Under the pieces are notes generated by a model that saw only the letters and a program-made list of their open reading frames with translations, was not told where the DNA came from and ran no database searches. A stretch of DNA of 64,000 bases from Paraburkholderia nodosa DSM 21604 (GTDB lineage Bacteria; Pseudomonadota; Gammaproteobacteria; Burkholderiales; Burkholderiaceae): positions 184-64,183 of the forward strand of contig NZ_JAFA01000020.1 in NCBI RefSeq assembly GCF_000519185.1, read 5' to 3'. This document shows, in pieces, positions 46,452 to 54,689 of the stretch. How positions within the stretch are numbered: position 1 is the first letter of the stretch; each line of letters begins with the position of its first letter. A program made the translations under genes and the position numbers.

Positions 46452-47318
46452 TCAGTTGGACAGGAAGTCCAACACCATGCGATTGAACTTGTCCACGTGC
46501 TCCCACTGCACCCAGTGACCGCAGCGGTTGAACATGTGGAATTCGGCATTGGGGAGACCCGCCATCAGACGAAGACCCATGTCGTAGGGAAGGAAGCGAT
46601 CCTCTCGCCCCCAGACGATCAGTGCAGGAGCCTTGATCTCGTGGAGTTGCGTTTGATAGTCCGAGAATTGCTTCGGATTCGCAGCCATGCTCTTCACCCA
46701 GTTATCCAGGTGGAGCTTGCTGGCCTGCATGTTGTCCACCCTCTGTTGCAGCAGATCGTCGGTCAGCGCCGAGGCATCGTAGACAAACACATTCATCATG
46801 CGCTTGACGTTCTCGAGCGTGGGTTCCCTGTACACGAAGTTCAGGAGCTTGATTCCTTCAGCCGGCTGCGGAACGAACATCGAGGGCCCTGCGGTACCGC
46901 CGCCCATATAGACCAGACGGTTGACCCGCTCCGGGTTCTTCAAAGCAAACGCCGTAGCGGAGTGGGCACCCATCGAATTGCCGACCACGCTTACCTTATC
47001 GACCTGAATTTGATCCAAAACCGCGCGAACGACCTGACCGTTGAATTCGGAGCGGGAGCCTCGGTCGATGACGACCGGGTCGCTCTTGCCGAAGCCCGGC
47101 ATATTGATCAGCAAAAGGCGGTATCCAGCACCAGCAAACGCGTCAATGTTTCGATAGTAGTTCGCCCAGCCGGTGGCACCGGGGCCCGAACCGTGGAGCA
47201 TGACCACCACGCGATCCTTGCTGTCCCCAATGTCGTTGTAGTGCACCTTGTACCTGGTGCCCTCGACCTCGACCGCCACCTCATGGCTGGTCTGCGCTTC
47301 ATTAAAAAGCAAACTCAT
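46452..47318 (-). CDS. mhpC: 2-hydroxy-6-oxonona-2,4-dienedioate hydrolase (MhpC)
   Basis: The protein closely follows the MhpC pattern: LHGSGPGATGWANYYRNID for the oxyanion region, GNSMGAHSA with the nucleophile Ser, WGREDRFLP with the Asp and CGHWVQWEH with the His. The central part EGIKLLNFVYREPTLENVKRMM is also characteristic. It cleaves the C-C bond in the ring-fission product of MhpB, releasing 2-hydroxypenta-2,4-dienoate and a dicarboxylic acid. I chose the ATG at 47318 (GAGAA, 5 bases). It is the last gene of the cluster, 6-8 kb away from mhpBDFE, with a chemoreceptor fragment overlapping its start. Confidence 0.92.
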   Translation of the reverse strand: MSLLFNEAQTSHEVAVEVEGTRYKVHYNDIGDSKDRVVVMLHGSGPGATGWANYYRNIDAFAGAGYRLLLINMPGFGKSDPVVIDRGSRSEFNGQVVRAVLDQIQVDKVSVVGNSMGAHSATAFALKNPERVNRLVYMGGGTAGPSMFVPQPAEGIKLLNFVYREPTLENVKRMMNVFVYDASALTDDLLQQRVDNMQASKLHLDNWVKSMAANPKQFSDYQTQLHEIKAPALIVWGREDRFLPYDMGLRLMAGLPNAEFHMFNRCGHWVQWEHVDKFNRMVLDFLSN

Positions 47319-47532
47319 ATGCGTTCTCAAACGTTGTGAATCGCAGACGATTCAGCGCTGTGTTCATTAAATCGATACGCTGAATGGAAACCAGTCTCGC
47401 TTCGTAGACTTCGTGTAGCGAATCGTTGACTCTACTTATGCTCCAGAGCCCCATCAGGCCCCCCGCTAGCAGCAGCACACTCAATGCAGTCATAACGGCG
47501 ATCAGTCGCGCCTTGAGCGTGAGGCTCTTCAA
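47302..47532 (-). pseudogene. N-terminal fragment of a methyl-accepting chemotaxis protein
   Basis: From a TTG at 47532 (GGGGAA upstream) the translation KSLTLKARLIAVMTALSVLL followed by AGGLMGLWSISRVNDSLHEVYEARL is the cytoplasmic start, first membrane helix and beginning of the periplasmic four-helix sensor of Tar-like chemoreceptors. The frame stops after 76 codons (normal length is over 500), within the start of mhpC. The rest of the receptor is absent. I infer that insertion or recombination that brought mhpC cut the receptor gene. A short peptide might still be made. Confidence 0.75.
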
Positions 47533-47603
47533 AGTTCAATTCCCCGATTAATACAATAGACGCAAGCGTATTTTCGCCGTCTTCAAAATCCAGTCCTGCA
47601 ACG

Positions 47604-48347
47604 TCAGATCGTCATGCCGCCGTCAACGCTCAGGGTCGTCCCCGTCACGTATCGGGATTGATCCGACAGTAGCCATATCACAGCACTCGCAACCTCATCG
47701 GGCTGGCCGATTCGATGCATCGGAATCATTGCATCCAGCAGATGGACGTCACCACTAGTGCTGCGCATGTAATTCGGCGTCTCGGTGGCTCCCGGACACA
47801 CAGCATTCACGCGAATGTTCCGAACCGCGTATTCCTTGGCGACTGCACGGGTCAGCCCCACCACCGCGTGTTTGGCCGCCACGTAGTGGGCAATGCCGTC
47901 CATACCGCGCAATCCAAAGATCGAGGCGTTATTGACGATGGCGCCCCCACCCGAACGCAGCATCGCTTCGACCTGATACTTGACACCGTAATACACGCCC
48001 TTGAAGTTCAGATCGATCACCCATTCCGCTTCATCGATTGGCGTTTCGTGAATGGGTTTGAAGTCCCCGTGCCCGCCGGCGTTGTTGAATGCGAAATCGA
48101 GACGACTGAACGTTTTTTCCACGAATTCAACCAGCGCCTGATTGTCTTCTCGCTTCGAAACATCCGCCTGGAAGATCGCCGCCAGACCGCCCAGGGCTTC
48201 GATTTCTTTCTGGACCGAAATCAGCTTGTCTTCGTCACGACCGGCCAGAACGACCGTGGCCCCTTCCGTGGCGAGTGCCAGCGCAGCGGCCCGACCCATT
48301 CCAGAACCGCCGCCGGTCACGAGACCAATCTTCCCTTTCATCAACAT
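47604..48347 (-). CDS. Short-chain dehydrogenase/reductase
   Basis: This is a full 247-residue classical SDR: the NAD(P) motif TGGGSGMGRA, NNAGG, the catalytic Ser in NNASIFG, YVAAKHAVVG with the Tyr-x-x-x-Lys, and the final SVDGGMTI. A GGGGA site precedes the ATG. In an aromatic cluster it could be a dihydrodiol dehydrogenase or an alcohol/ketone oxidoreductase. The start is not of the BphB type (which begins with a longer KLKGE...), so a general alcohol role is equally possible. Confidence 0.87.
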   Translation of the reverse strand: MLMKGKIGLVTGGGSGMGRAAALALATEGATVVLAGRDEDKLISVQKEIEALGGLAAIFQADVSKREDNQALVEFVEKTFSRLDFAFNNAGGHGDFKPIHETPIDEAEWVIDLNFKGVYYGVKYQVEAMLRSGGGAIVNNASIFGLRGMDGIAHYVAAKHAVVGLTRAVAKEYAVRNIRVNAVCPGATETPNYMRSTSGDVHLLDAMIPMHRIGQPDEVASAVIWLLSDQSRYVTGTTLSVDGGMTI

Positions 48348-48373
48348 CTTCGTCCCCTTTTTGTCACAGCGAG

Positions 48374-48919
48374 TTACGCGGCCTCTGCCTGCGATTCGTC
48401 AGGCACCCGATCCTCGTGCACCAGATTGCGCCGCAATACCACGGCCTGACCGCCATGCGTTTTACCGTTGATCCACGCGGACAAGGACGAGTCCATATAG
48501 TCCGCGTGACCCGGAAACCAATCCATCAGCGATTGTGCAAGTCTATGCACGGCGCCCAACCCAATCTGACCGATAGCTGCCAGTTGATGCACCTGAAACA
48601 CTGAACCAAGAACTTCGTCGTGTTGATCTCGATGGCACCTGGAATAAACCTCGGGAAAAGCCGTTTTGTCCATCCACGCGTGTTCAAGATCGAAGTGGGC
48701 AATCAAATGTTTTTCCACTGCATCGAGAGCAGCCAAAGCGGTGTGCGCCGTACTATTGCGCAATGCAGTGACAACCTGAACAAACTCACGATGTTCATCA
48801 TCCATAGGGCCATGTCCGAGTAGCAGAGCATCGTTCCATTCCAGCTTTTCGACGCTGTTGGTCTTCCGCTGTGCGTGGTGTGCATGATGGACATTGTGAT
48901 TGATCTGTTGAGCGTTCAT
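48374..48919 (-). CDS. Bacteriohemerythrin-like oxygen-binding protein
   Basis: The 181-residue protein has the hemerythrin di-iron ligands: His in GHGPMDDEHREF, HLIAHFDLEHAWMD (H-x-x-x-H and E region) and CHRDQHDEVL. A His-rich N-terminus (NHNVHHAHHAQ) precedes the domain, and the C-terminal half includes a second helical region. Hemerythrins bind O2 reversibly, and a few supply it to oxygenases. Placed between the cupin and SDR genes inside an oxygenase-dependent cluster, it may deliver or buffer O2 for ring cleavage. That role is inferred. Confidence 0.8.
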   Translation of the reverse strand: MNAQQINHNVHHAHHAQRKTNSVEKLEWNDALLLGHGPMDDEHREFVQVVTALRNSTAHTALAALDAVEKHLIAHFDLEHAWMDKTAFPEVYSRCHRDQHDEVLGSVFQVHQLAAIGQIGLGAVHRLAQSLMDWFPGHADYMDSSLSAWINGKTHGGQAVVLRRNLVHEDRVPDESQAEAA

Positions 48920-48946
48920 TTTTCATTCCCCCACTTCGGTTCCAGG

Positions 48947-49480
48947 TTAGGCCTTCCGTTCGGCTCCAATCAGAATCGAAGCCATCACGGCAGGTGCGTT
49001 GCTTTTGTTACGCCACGCGTGACGTGTACCGTTCTGAACCACGATATCGCCGGTTTTCAGAACACGCGTTTCCCCGTCATCGAGTTCCAGACAGAGTTCG
49101 CCGCTAAGGACGATGTCGTAGTCAACCGAGTCGGTGATATGAAAGCCCGAGCCATCGGGTTCGAAGCATTCAGCCAGACCCGGCAGGATGGCTGCATACT
49201 CGGCGCCGGCGGCAGCGCCGTCGAACGCAGGATCCGCCATCACAGCATCCGGCGGGAACTGCACGATCATCAGACGCGTGCCATTCAGCGCCGGCATCAC
49301 CGTGGCTGCGCTGGCAACGGGGTCCCCAGCCGAATGCGGGAGTACGGTTTCGGGACTCGTTGCCCAAATCTGCGTGGTCCTGAAACCGGGAACGGCTGCG
49401 AAAGCATGGCCCGGTTCTTCGGAATCGCTCAAGATTACGGACTTGCCATTGTTTTGGCCGGTCACAACGCGACGTACCAT
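48947..49480 (-). CDS. Cupin-domain protein
   Basis: The 177-residue protein has a single cupin barrel in its C-terminal half: DYDIVLSGELCLELDDGE and TGDIVVQNGTRHAWRN match cupin motifs 1 and 2 of a group found in catabolic operons. The metal set is partly altered, since motif 1 has FHITDSVDYD where H-x-H is common. The N-terminal half has a FRTTQIWAT block. The function is unknown; isomerase, dioxygenase or ligand-sensing roles are possible. It lies 13 bp after the alcohol dehydrogenase gene start region on the same strand. Confidence 0.82.
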   Translation of the reverse strand: MVRRVVTGQNNGKSVILSDSEEPGHAFAAVPGFRTTQIWATSPETVLPHSAGDPVASAATVMPALNGTRLMIVQFPPDAVMADPAFDGAAAGAEYAAILPGLAECFEPDGSGFHITDSVDYDIVLSGELCLELDDGETRVLKTGDIVVQNGTRHAWRNKSNAPAVMASILIGAERKA

Positions 49481-49492
49481 TTCGTATCTCTC

Positions 49493-50626
49493 CTAGTCCT
49501 GAATAACCACGACGTTGACGAAGCCCGTGACGCGCTTTGCTGCGTCTTCCAGCGCTTCATTTGCTTGATCGAGCGTGTAGGTGTGGTTCTTGAACGACGA
49601 CACATCGAGCGTACCTGCCTCGATCATCGCGACCAGATCCTGGCCTTCGCCAACCGTGAACCAGAGCGAGCCGATCACCGACAGCGCCGAGCACATCATT
49701 TCGTGCATGTTTACCGGCACTTCGTTGATCTGGGCGCCGATTTCCACGAGCTTGCCGCCGCGACGCAGAGCACCGAATGCGTCTTTGGTGACTTGCATGT
49801 TCGGGCCCGGAGCGATAGCGTCCACCACCGAATCGACGCCCACGCCGTCCGTCTGCTCTTTGGCCCATGCAGCCAGGCCCGACGACCCGTTGGCGACCGA
49901 GTACGTCAGGATACGAGCCGGGTCGATTGCCTTGACCTGCGCCAGCGTTTCCTCGTTGCGAGCCACGACCAGGATCTTCGTCGCGCCCATGGCACGTGCG
50001 ATCAGCGTGGCGCACAGGCCCAGCGTGCCCGTTCCGCCGATGATCATCACCGACTTGCCGGCCGCGACTTGTGCTTTGCGCAGACCCGAATAGGCCGTGC
50101 CGAGATAGCCCATGCGCGCGCCGATTTCGAACGAAACCTTGTCGCCGAGTTTCACCAGACCGTCTGCAGGCGCCGTAGCGTACTCGCTGAGGCCCCCGTA
50201 CGGGTACTCTTCATACAGGAACTGCGACTTCGGTCCGAAGCCGAAGTAGCCCTGGAATGCGTAGGCTTCGCAGTTGATGGGCTCGCCCACGCGACAGGCG
50301 TGGCACGAACCGCATGAACGGCCCGGATTGATGTACACGCGGTCGCCGACTTTGAGGCCCGTCACTGCCGGGCCGACTTCAGCCACCACACCCGCCGCGT
50401 CCAGACCGTAGATGGCGGGCAGTGCCGCATGCGCCAGATACGGTTTTTCCGATCGGTAGTTGGTGATCACATTGCCCAGATTCGGAACGATGCCAGAAGC
50501 CTTGAGCTTGATCACGACGTCGGTCGGCCGCTTGAGCGTCGGATACGGAATCGTATCAATGCTGAACGTGCCCGACGTGTTGTCGTGGAGGCGCGCAGCG
50601 CGCATGTATCGGCCTTCGTTGCTCAT
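49493..50626 (-). CDS. Zinc-type alcohol dehydrogenase-like protein lacking catalytic zinc ligands
   Basis: The 377-residue protein is a medium-chain dehydrogenase with complete structural zinc site (CGSCHACRVGEPINC) and a GGTGTLG nucleotide motif. The catalytic ligands are missing. The Cys usually found in a KxxACGVCxxD block is replaced in KLKASGIVPNLGN, and the His of the usual GHE is replaced in YGLDAAGVV. It therefore cannot bind the active zinc in the usual way and may act as a zinc-free reductase like quinone/enoyl reductases. A GGAG site lies 8 bases before the ATG. It lies directly after the porin gene and a hairpin. Confidence 0.82.
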   Translation of the reverse strand: MSNEGRYMRAARLHDNTSGTFSIDTIPYPTLKRPTDVVIKLKASGIVPNLGNVITNYRSEKPYLAHAALPAIYGLDAAGVVAEVGPAVTGLKVGDRVYINPGRSCGSCHACRVGEPINCEAYAFQGYFGFGPKSQFLYEEYPYGGLSEYATAPADGLVKLGDKVSFEIGARMGYLGTAYSGLRKAQVAAGKSVMIIGGTGTLGLCATLIARAMGATKILVVARNEETLAQVKAIDPARILTYSVANGSSGLAAWAKEQTDGVGVDSVVDAIAPGPNMQVTKDAFGALRRGGKLVEIGAQINEVPVNMHEMMCSALSVIGSLWFTVGEGQDLVAMIEAGTLDVSSFKNHTYTLDQANEALEDAAKRVTGFVNVVVIQD

Positions 50627-50640
50627 TCGTACGTCTCCTT

Positions 50641-50670
50641 AAAATGCTCCTGACGCACAGTGCGCCAGGA
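50641..50670 (-). terminator. Hairpin between porin and alcohol dehydrogenase genes
   Basis: On the minus strand TCCTGGCGCA (50670-50661) pairs with TGCGTCAGGA (50657-50648) around a CTG loop, with one G-T pair, and GCATTTT follows. It lies just after the porin stop. It could end part of the porin transcript or protect its 3' end while some transcription continues into the ADH gene 15 bp further on. The T run is short. Confidence 0.6.
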
Positions 50671-50695
50671 ACCGTCACTACGTGTCCGCTCTGGA

Positions 50696-51769
50696 TCAGA
50701 AAGAATGAATCAGACCGAGGCTGAATGCCGTTTGACGGCCACCCGAAGCCGGACCCGCAGCCATCAGGATCCATGCCGGACCACCCGACGCTTGCTGGAA
50801 CGCCAGCGTGGAATACAGGCTCGTGCGCTTCGACAGCAGATAGATCAGCGAAAGCGTTTCCTGATTCACGTGCTGCTCGTTCAGCACGTCGTTGCCCTTT
50901 TGGTACTGATACGAGAAGTGCGCGTGCAGCGGAGTGGACAGTTCATACGTCAAATCGGCTTCGTAGACACCGACGCGTGCACTATTTTGCGTGTTCTCCG
51001 TATTCGTATACAGCGCAGCGAATTCAGCCGCGCCCAGGATGTACGAAGCGCCAACGCCGAAGTTGCGAATACCGTCATTACCGTCGTTCAACGACGGATA
51101 CTTGATATACGTGTATGCGCCATTCAGCGAAAAACCACCATTGCGGTAGTTCACACCGAAGCTCTGTGCCGAGTTTGAACCGAAGTTGCCTGCGACGCCG
51201 CCGAAGCTGTACAGACCACCGAAGGAGAGGCCGTTGTACGTCGGGCTCGTGTACTTGATGGCGTTCGGGATCGCCGAACCCAGGAGACGGTCGAAGTCGA
51301 ATGAGCCGTTGCCGGGACCGCCGCGCGGGCTATCGAGGCCCTGGAACGAGCTTTGGCGCAAGTTCATTGCGTTGACAACGGGAAATGCGGGACCCCAGCG
51401 CTCTGCAACCAGCGAATCGAACATAAAGTCGATTTGATTACCGGCGGTCAGCGTACCCCACTTTTCGTCCTTAAGACCAACGTATGCCGTATGGCCGAAC
51501 AGACCGTTGATCATCGCGCCGTTGTTCATGTTGAACTGGCCTTCCAGCTTGAAGATCGCCTTGGTGCCGCCACCAAGATCTTCACTACCCACGAAACCGA
51601 ACAGATCAGGTGCTTGAGTATCCGGGTCGATGGACACCAATTTCTTGCCACCGACGTTCGACGTGTACATGACACCTGAGTCTATAAGGCCGTAGATCTG
51701 AACGGATTGTGCGTTGGCGCTGACTGCCACCACCGACCCGATCAGTAGTGCAAATTGTTTGATCTTCAC
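50696..51769 (-). CDS. Burkholderia-type general porin
   Basis: This 357-residue porin has a signal peptide (FALLIGSVVAVSANA) and the mature start QSVQIYGLIDSGVMYTSNVGG. The GFVGSEDLGGGTKAIFKLEGQF block is typical of betaproteobacterial OmpC-like trimeric porins, and the C-terminus ends SLGLIHSF with the terminal Phe. AGGAGA precedes the start. Within the catabolic cluster it probably lets the aromatic substrate through the outer membrane. Confidence 0.92.
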   Translation of the reverse strand: MKIKQFALLIGSVVAVSANAQSVQIYGLIDSGVMYTSNVGGKKLVSIDPDTQAPDLFGFVGSEDLGGGTKAIFKLEGQFNMNNGAMINGLFGHTAYVGLKDEKWGTLTAGNQIDFMFDSLVAERWGPAFPVVNAMNLRQSSFQGLDSPRGGPGNGSFDFDRLLGSAIPNAIKYTSPTYNGLSFGGLYSFGGVAGNFGSNSAQSFGVNYRNGGFSLNGAYTYIKYPSLNDGNDGIRNFGVGASYILGAAEFAALYTNTENTQNSARVGVYEADLTYELSTPLHAHFSYQYQKGNDVLNEQHVNQETLSLIYLLSKRTSLYSTLAFQQASGGPAWILMAAGPASGGRQTAFSLGLIHSF

Positions 51770-51850
51770 TTCTGGTTCTCCTCACCTGTCAGCACCCACC
51801 TGATTTACGGGCACTGTGTTTAGCGCTGTGTCCTTGGGACCGCGATATAT

Positions 51851-51903
51851 GACTCCCTCTGCAATCGAGGGAGTCACCTCCGTGAGTGACGGCTAACCGT
51901 CAC
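51851..51903. promoter_or_regulatory. Two hairpins between mhpE and the porin gene
   Basis: GACTCCCTC (51851-51859) pairs perfectly with GAGGGAGTC (51867-51875), and GTGACGG (51886-51892) pairs with CCGTCAC (51897-51903). They fill much of the 139 bp gap between mhpE and the porin gene. Neither has a T run on the minus strand, so RNA processing, stability control or attenuation is more likely than simple termination. Confidence 0.5.
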
Positions 51904-51908
51904 CAATT

Positions 51909-52928
51909 TTATTTTTGAGCTTTGAGCAGATCCAACGCCACGTCAACGATCATGTCTTCCTGGCCACCGACCATACGGCGCTTGCCCAGTTCGACCAGAA
52001 TGTCCACGGTGTTCAGACCGTACTTCCTGGCCGCGACTTCTGAGTGACGCAGGAACGACGAATACACGCCTGCGTAGCCAAGGGCGAGCGTTTCACGGTC
52101 CACACGAACCGGGCGATCCTGGAGCGGGCGCACGATGTCATCGGCCGCATCCATCAACGTCATCAGATCCGTGCCGTGATTCCAGCCCATGCGTTCTGCT
52201 GCGGCAATGAATACCTCCAACGGCGCATTGCCGGCGCCGGCGCCCATACCGGCGAGCGATGCGTCGATACGATCACAGCCTTCTTCCACGGCAACGACAG
52301 AGTTTGCGACACCCAGCGACAGGTTGTGGTGGGCATGCATGCCCGTCTGCGTTGCGGGATCGAGGACAGCCTTCAAAGCACGGAAACGATCACGGACGTC
52401 TTGCATCGACAGCGCACCGCCGGAGTCCACGACATAGATCGTGGTGGCGCCGTAGCTTTCCATGAGCTTCGCCTGCCCAGCCAGTGCTTCCGGCGTGGTC
52501 ATGTGGCTCATCATCAAAAAGCCCACGGTATCCATGCCGAGTTCACGTGCGTATTCGATATGCTGCTTCGATACGTCGGCTTCCGTGCAGTGGGTAGCAA
52601 CACGAACCACGCGCGCACCCGCCTGGTAGGCAGCCTTCAGATCGTGAATCGTGCCGATGCCGGGCAGCAGCAGGGTCGCGATCTTCGAATGCGTCACCAC
52701 GTCAGCAACCGCCTCGATCCACTCCAGGTCCGAGTGTGCGCCGAAGCCGTAGTTGAAGCTCGAACCCTGCAGACCGTCACCGTGCGCGACTTCGATAGAA
52801 TCGACGTTCGCCTTATCCAGCGCGCGTGCGATGTCCTGCACGTTCTGGATCGAGTACTGATGGCGAATCGCGTGCGAGCCGTCGCGCAGCGTAACGTCCG
52901 AGATGTAGAGTTTCTTTCCCTGAGTCAT
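51909..52928 (-). CDS. mhpE: 4-hydroxy-2-oxovalerate aldolase (MhpE)
   Basis: The 339-residue sequence follows MhpE/BphI closely. KKLYISDVTLRDGSHAIRHQ has the catalytic Arg-Asp and metal ligands, HAHHNLSLGVANS holds the His pair that bind Mn, and DRIDASLAGMGAGAGNAPLE and GKRRMVGGQEDMI are conserved. It splits 4-hydroxy-2-oxovalerate into pyruvate and acetaldehyde. It channels acetaldehyde to the partner MhpF, encoded 11 bp upstream. Confidence 0.96.
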   Translation of the reverse strand: MTQGKKLYISDVTLRDGSHAIRHQYSIQNVQDIARALDKANVDSIEVAHGDGLQGSSFNYGFGAHSDLEWIEAVADVVTHSKIATLLLPGIGTIHDLKAAYQAGARVVRVATHCTEADVSKQHIEYARELGMDTVGFLMMSHMTTPEALAGQAKLMESYGATTIYVVDSGGALSMQDVRDRFRALKAVLDPATQTGMHAHHNLSLGVANSVVAVEEGCDRIDASLAGMGAGAGNAPLEVFIAAAERMGWNHGTDLMTLMDAADDIVRPLQDRPVRVDRETLALGYAGVYSSFLRHSEVAARKYGLNTVDILVELGKRRMVGGQEDMIVDVALDLLKAQK

Positions 52929-52939
52929 TTGCAGTCCCC

Positions 52940-53869
52940 TTATGCGCCGATCATGGATTGAGCCATGCGCTCTGCGGTACGCATGCCGGCGCTGGTCATG
53001 ATGTCGAGGTTGCCTGCATATGCGGGCAGGTAGTGTGCGGCCCCTTCCACTTCGAGGAAGATCGAGGTCTTCAGACCGCTCAACTTGCCGAGTCCGGGAA
53101 TGTTCAGGTTCTGAACTTCATCGAACTGGACCTTCTGCTTCAGACGATAGCCCGGAACGTAGGCGTTCACGTCCCTGGCCATCTCTTCAATCGAGGCCTC
53201 GACTGCATCACGATCTGCGAGTTCCGACAGGGTGTAAACCGTGTCACGCATGATGACCGGAGGTTCTGCCGGATTCAGAACAATGATGGCCTTGCCCTTC
53301 GATGCACCACCCACGGCTTCGATTGCCTTCGAGGTGGTTTCCGTGAACTCGTCAATGTTGGCCCGGGTACCTGGACCTGCCGACTTGCTGGAGATCGAGG
53401 CGATGATTTCGCCGTAGTGGACCTTGGCCACGCGCGAGACCGCCGCAACCATCGGAATCGTGGCCTGACCACCGCACGTCACCATATTGACGTTCAGTGC
53501 ATCGACGTTCGCTTGGCCGTTCACAACAGGAATGCAGTACGGTCCGATTGCAGCGGGTGTCAGATCGATCATGCGGATGCCGGGCTTCAGCGTGCGAAGG
53601 AATGCGTCGTTCTTCACGTGAGCGCCAGCCGACGTGGCATCGAACACGAAATCGATGTCCTTGAACACGGGCAACCGGGTCAGGCCTTCAACGCCCTCAT
53701 GGGTGACCGCAACACCCAGACGATCCGCACGGGCCAGACCATCCGATTTCGGATCAATGCCGACCATTGCGCCCATTTCCAGAGCCTGGCTATTGCGCAT
53801 GATCTTGATCATCAGGTCGGTGCCGATATTGCCCGACCCGATGATTGCTACTTTGAGTTTCTTCGCCAT
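52940..53869 (-). CDS. mhpF: Acylating acetaldehyde dehydrogenase (MhpF)
   Basis: From ATG 53869 the protein has 309 residues. The NAD-binding start KLKVAIIGSGNIGTDLMIKI, the catalytic Cys in VNMVTCGGQATIPMVAAV, and the IDEFTETTSKAIE block are those of the DmpF/MhpF family. It converts acetaldehyde and CoA to acetyl-CoA while held in complex with the MhpE aldolase. It starts 5 bp after the mhpD stop. The longer open frame to 54034 is antisense-like and not used. Confidence 0.96.
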   Translation of the reverse strand: MAKKLKVAIIGSGNIGTDLMIKIMRNSQALEMGAMVGIDPKSDGLARADRLGVAVTHEGVEGLTRLPVFKDIDFVFDATSAGAHVKNDAFLRTLKPGIRMIDLTPAAIGPYCIPVVNGQANVDALNVNMVTCGGQATIPMVAAVSRVAKVHYGEIIASISSKSAGPGTRANIDEFTETTSKAIEAVGGASKGKAIIVLNPAEPPVIMRDTVYTLSELADRDAVEASIEEMARDVNAYVPGYRLKQKVQFDEVQNLNIPGLGKLSGLKTSIFLEVEGAAHYLPAYAGNLDIMTSAGMRTAERMAQSMIGA

Positions 53870-53874
53870 ATTCG

Positions 53875-54678
53875 TTACTCGATGAAAGTTGCGCGGACCG
53901 AGCCCAGCCCTTCGATTACCGCCGTGTAAGTGCCGGGCGTGGTCACGGCAACCATGGGTCCCAGCGCACCGGTGAGAACCACATCTCCCGCACGCAGCGG
54001 CGCACCCAGTGCTGCCATACGATCTGCGAGCCATACCGCGGCATTGAGCGGATTACCCAGACACGCAGCGCCGTTGCCTGTGGAGAGCACTTCCCCCTCT
54101 GATTCAAGCCTCATCGCGCACGCGGTGAGATCGAGTTGCGAGAGTGGGACCGGACGCGCACCCAAAACGAACGCGGCACTCGAAGCGTTGTCGGCAACCG
54201 TATCCACGAACTTGATGTCCCAGTTGCGGATTCGACTGTCCACGACTTCGATGGCCGCCACCGCGTAGTCCGTCGCACCGATCAGATCGGCAAACGTATG
54301 ACGCTCGTGCGTCAGATCGCGCTTCAGCACCAATGCGATTTCGGCCTCGACCTTCGGCTGGATCAGTTTCGAAAGCGAGATCGGCTGACTATCGCCGTAC
54401 GCCATGGACGCGAACAGCGCACCGAAGTCCGGTTGATCGACGCCCAACTGTTTCTGTACCGCCAGCGAAGTCAGACCGATCTTGCGACCCACAATGCGCT
54501 CGCCGCGAGCGACACGCGCCTCGACATTGATCTGCTGCACCGCGTAGGCCGTTGCCATATCGTCGAGCGCGATGTCCGGATGAACCGCTGGGACCGTGAC
54601 TCCCGCGCGTACCGGAGCGATAGCTTGACGGGTCGTTTCTGCGATCCGCAGTCGTTCCGCGATAACCTGCTTGCTCAT
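53875..54678 (-). CDS. mhpD: 2-keto-4-pentenoate hydratase (MhpD)
   Basis: From ATG 54678 the protein has 267 residues. GRKIGLTSLAVQKQLGVDQPDFGALF and QPKVEAEIALVLKRDL (metal-binding Glu pair) with YAVAAIEVVDSRI are the core of the 2-hydroxypentadienoate hydratase family. It adds water to 2-hydroxypenta-2,4-dienoate to give 4-hydroxy-2-oxovalerate, the substrate of the aldolase two genes on. An AAGGAG site sits before the start. Confidence 0.95.
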   Translation of the reverse strand: MSKQVIAERLRIAETTRQAIAPVRAGVTVPAVHPDIALDDMATAYAVQQINVEARVARGERIVGRKIGLTSLAVQKQLGVDQPDFGALFASMAYGDSQPISLSKLIQPKVEAEIALVLKRDLTHERHTFADLIGATDYAVAAIEVVDSRIRNWDIKFVDTVADNASSAAFVLGARPVPLSQLDLTACAMRLESEGEVLSTGNGAACLGNPLNAAVWLADRMAALGAPLRAGDVVLTGALGPMVAVTTPGTYTAVIEGLGSVRATFIE

Positions 54679-54689
54679 CTGTTTTCTCC

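Noticed and set aside
48875..50317. 480-codon plus-strand open frame
   Set aside because: Antisense to the cupin and alcohol dehydrogenase genes.
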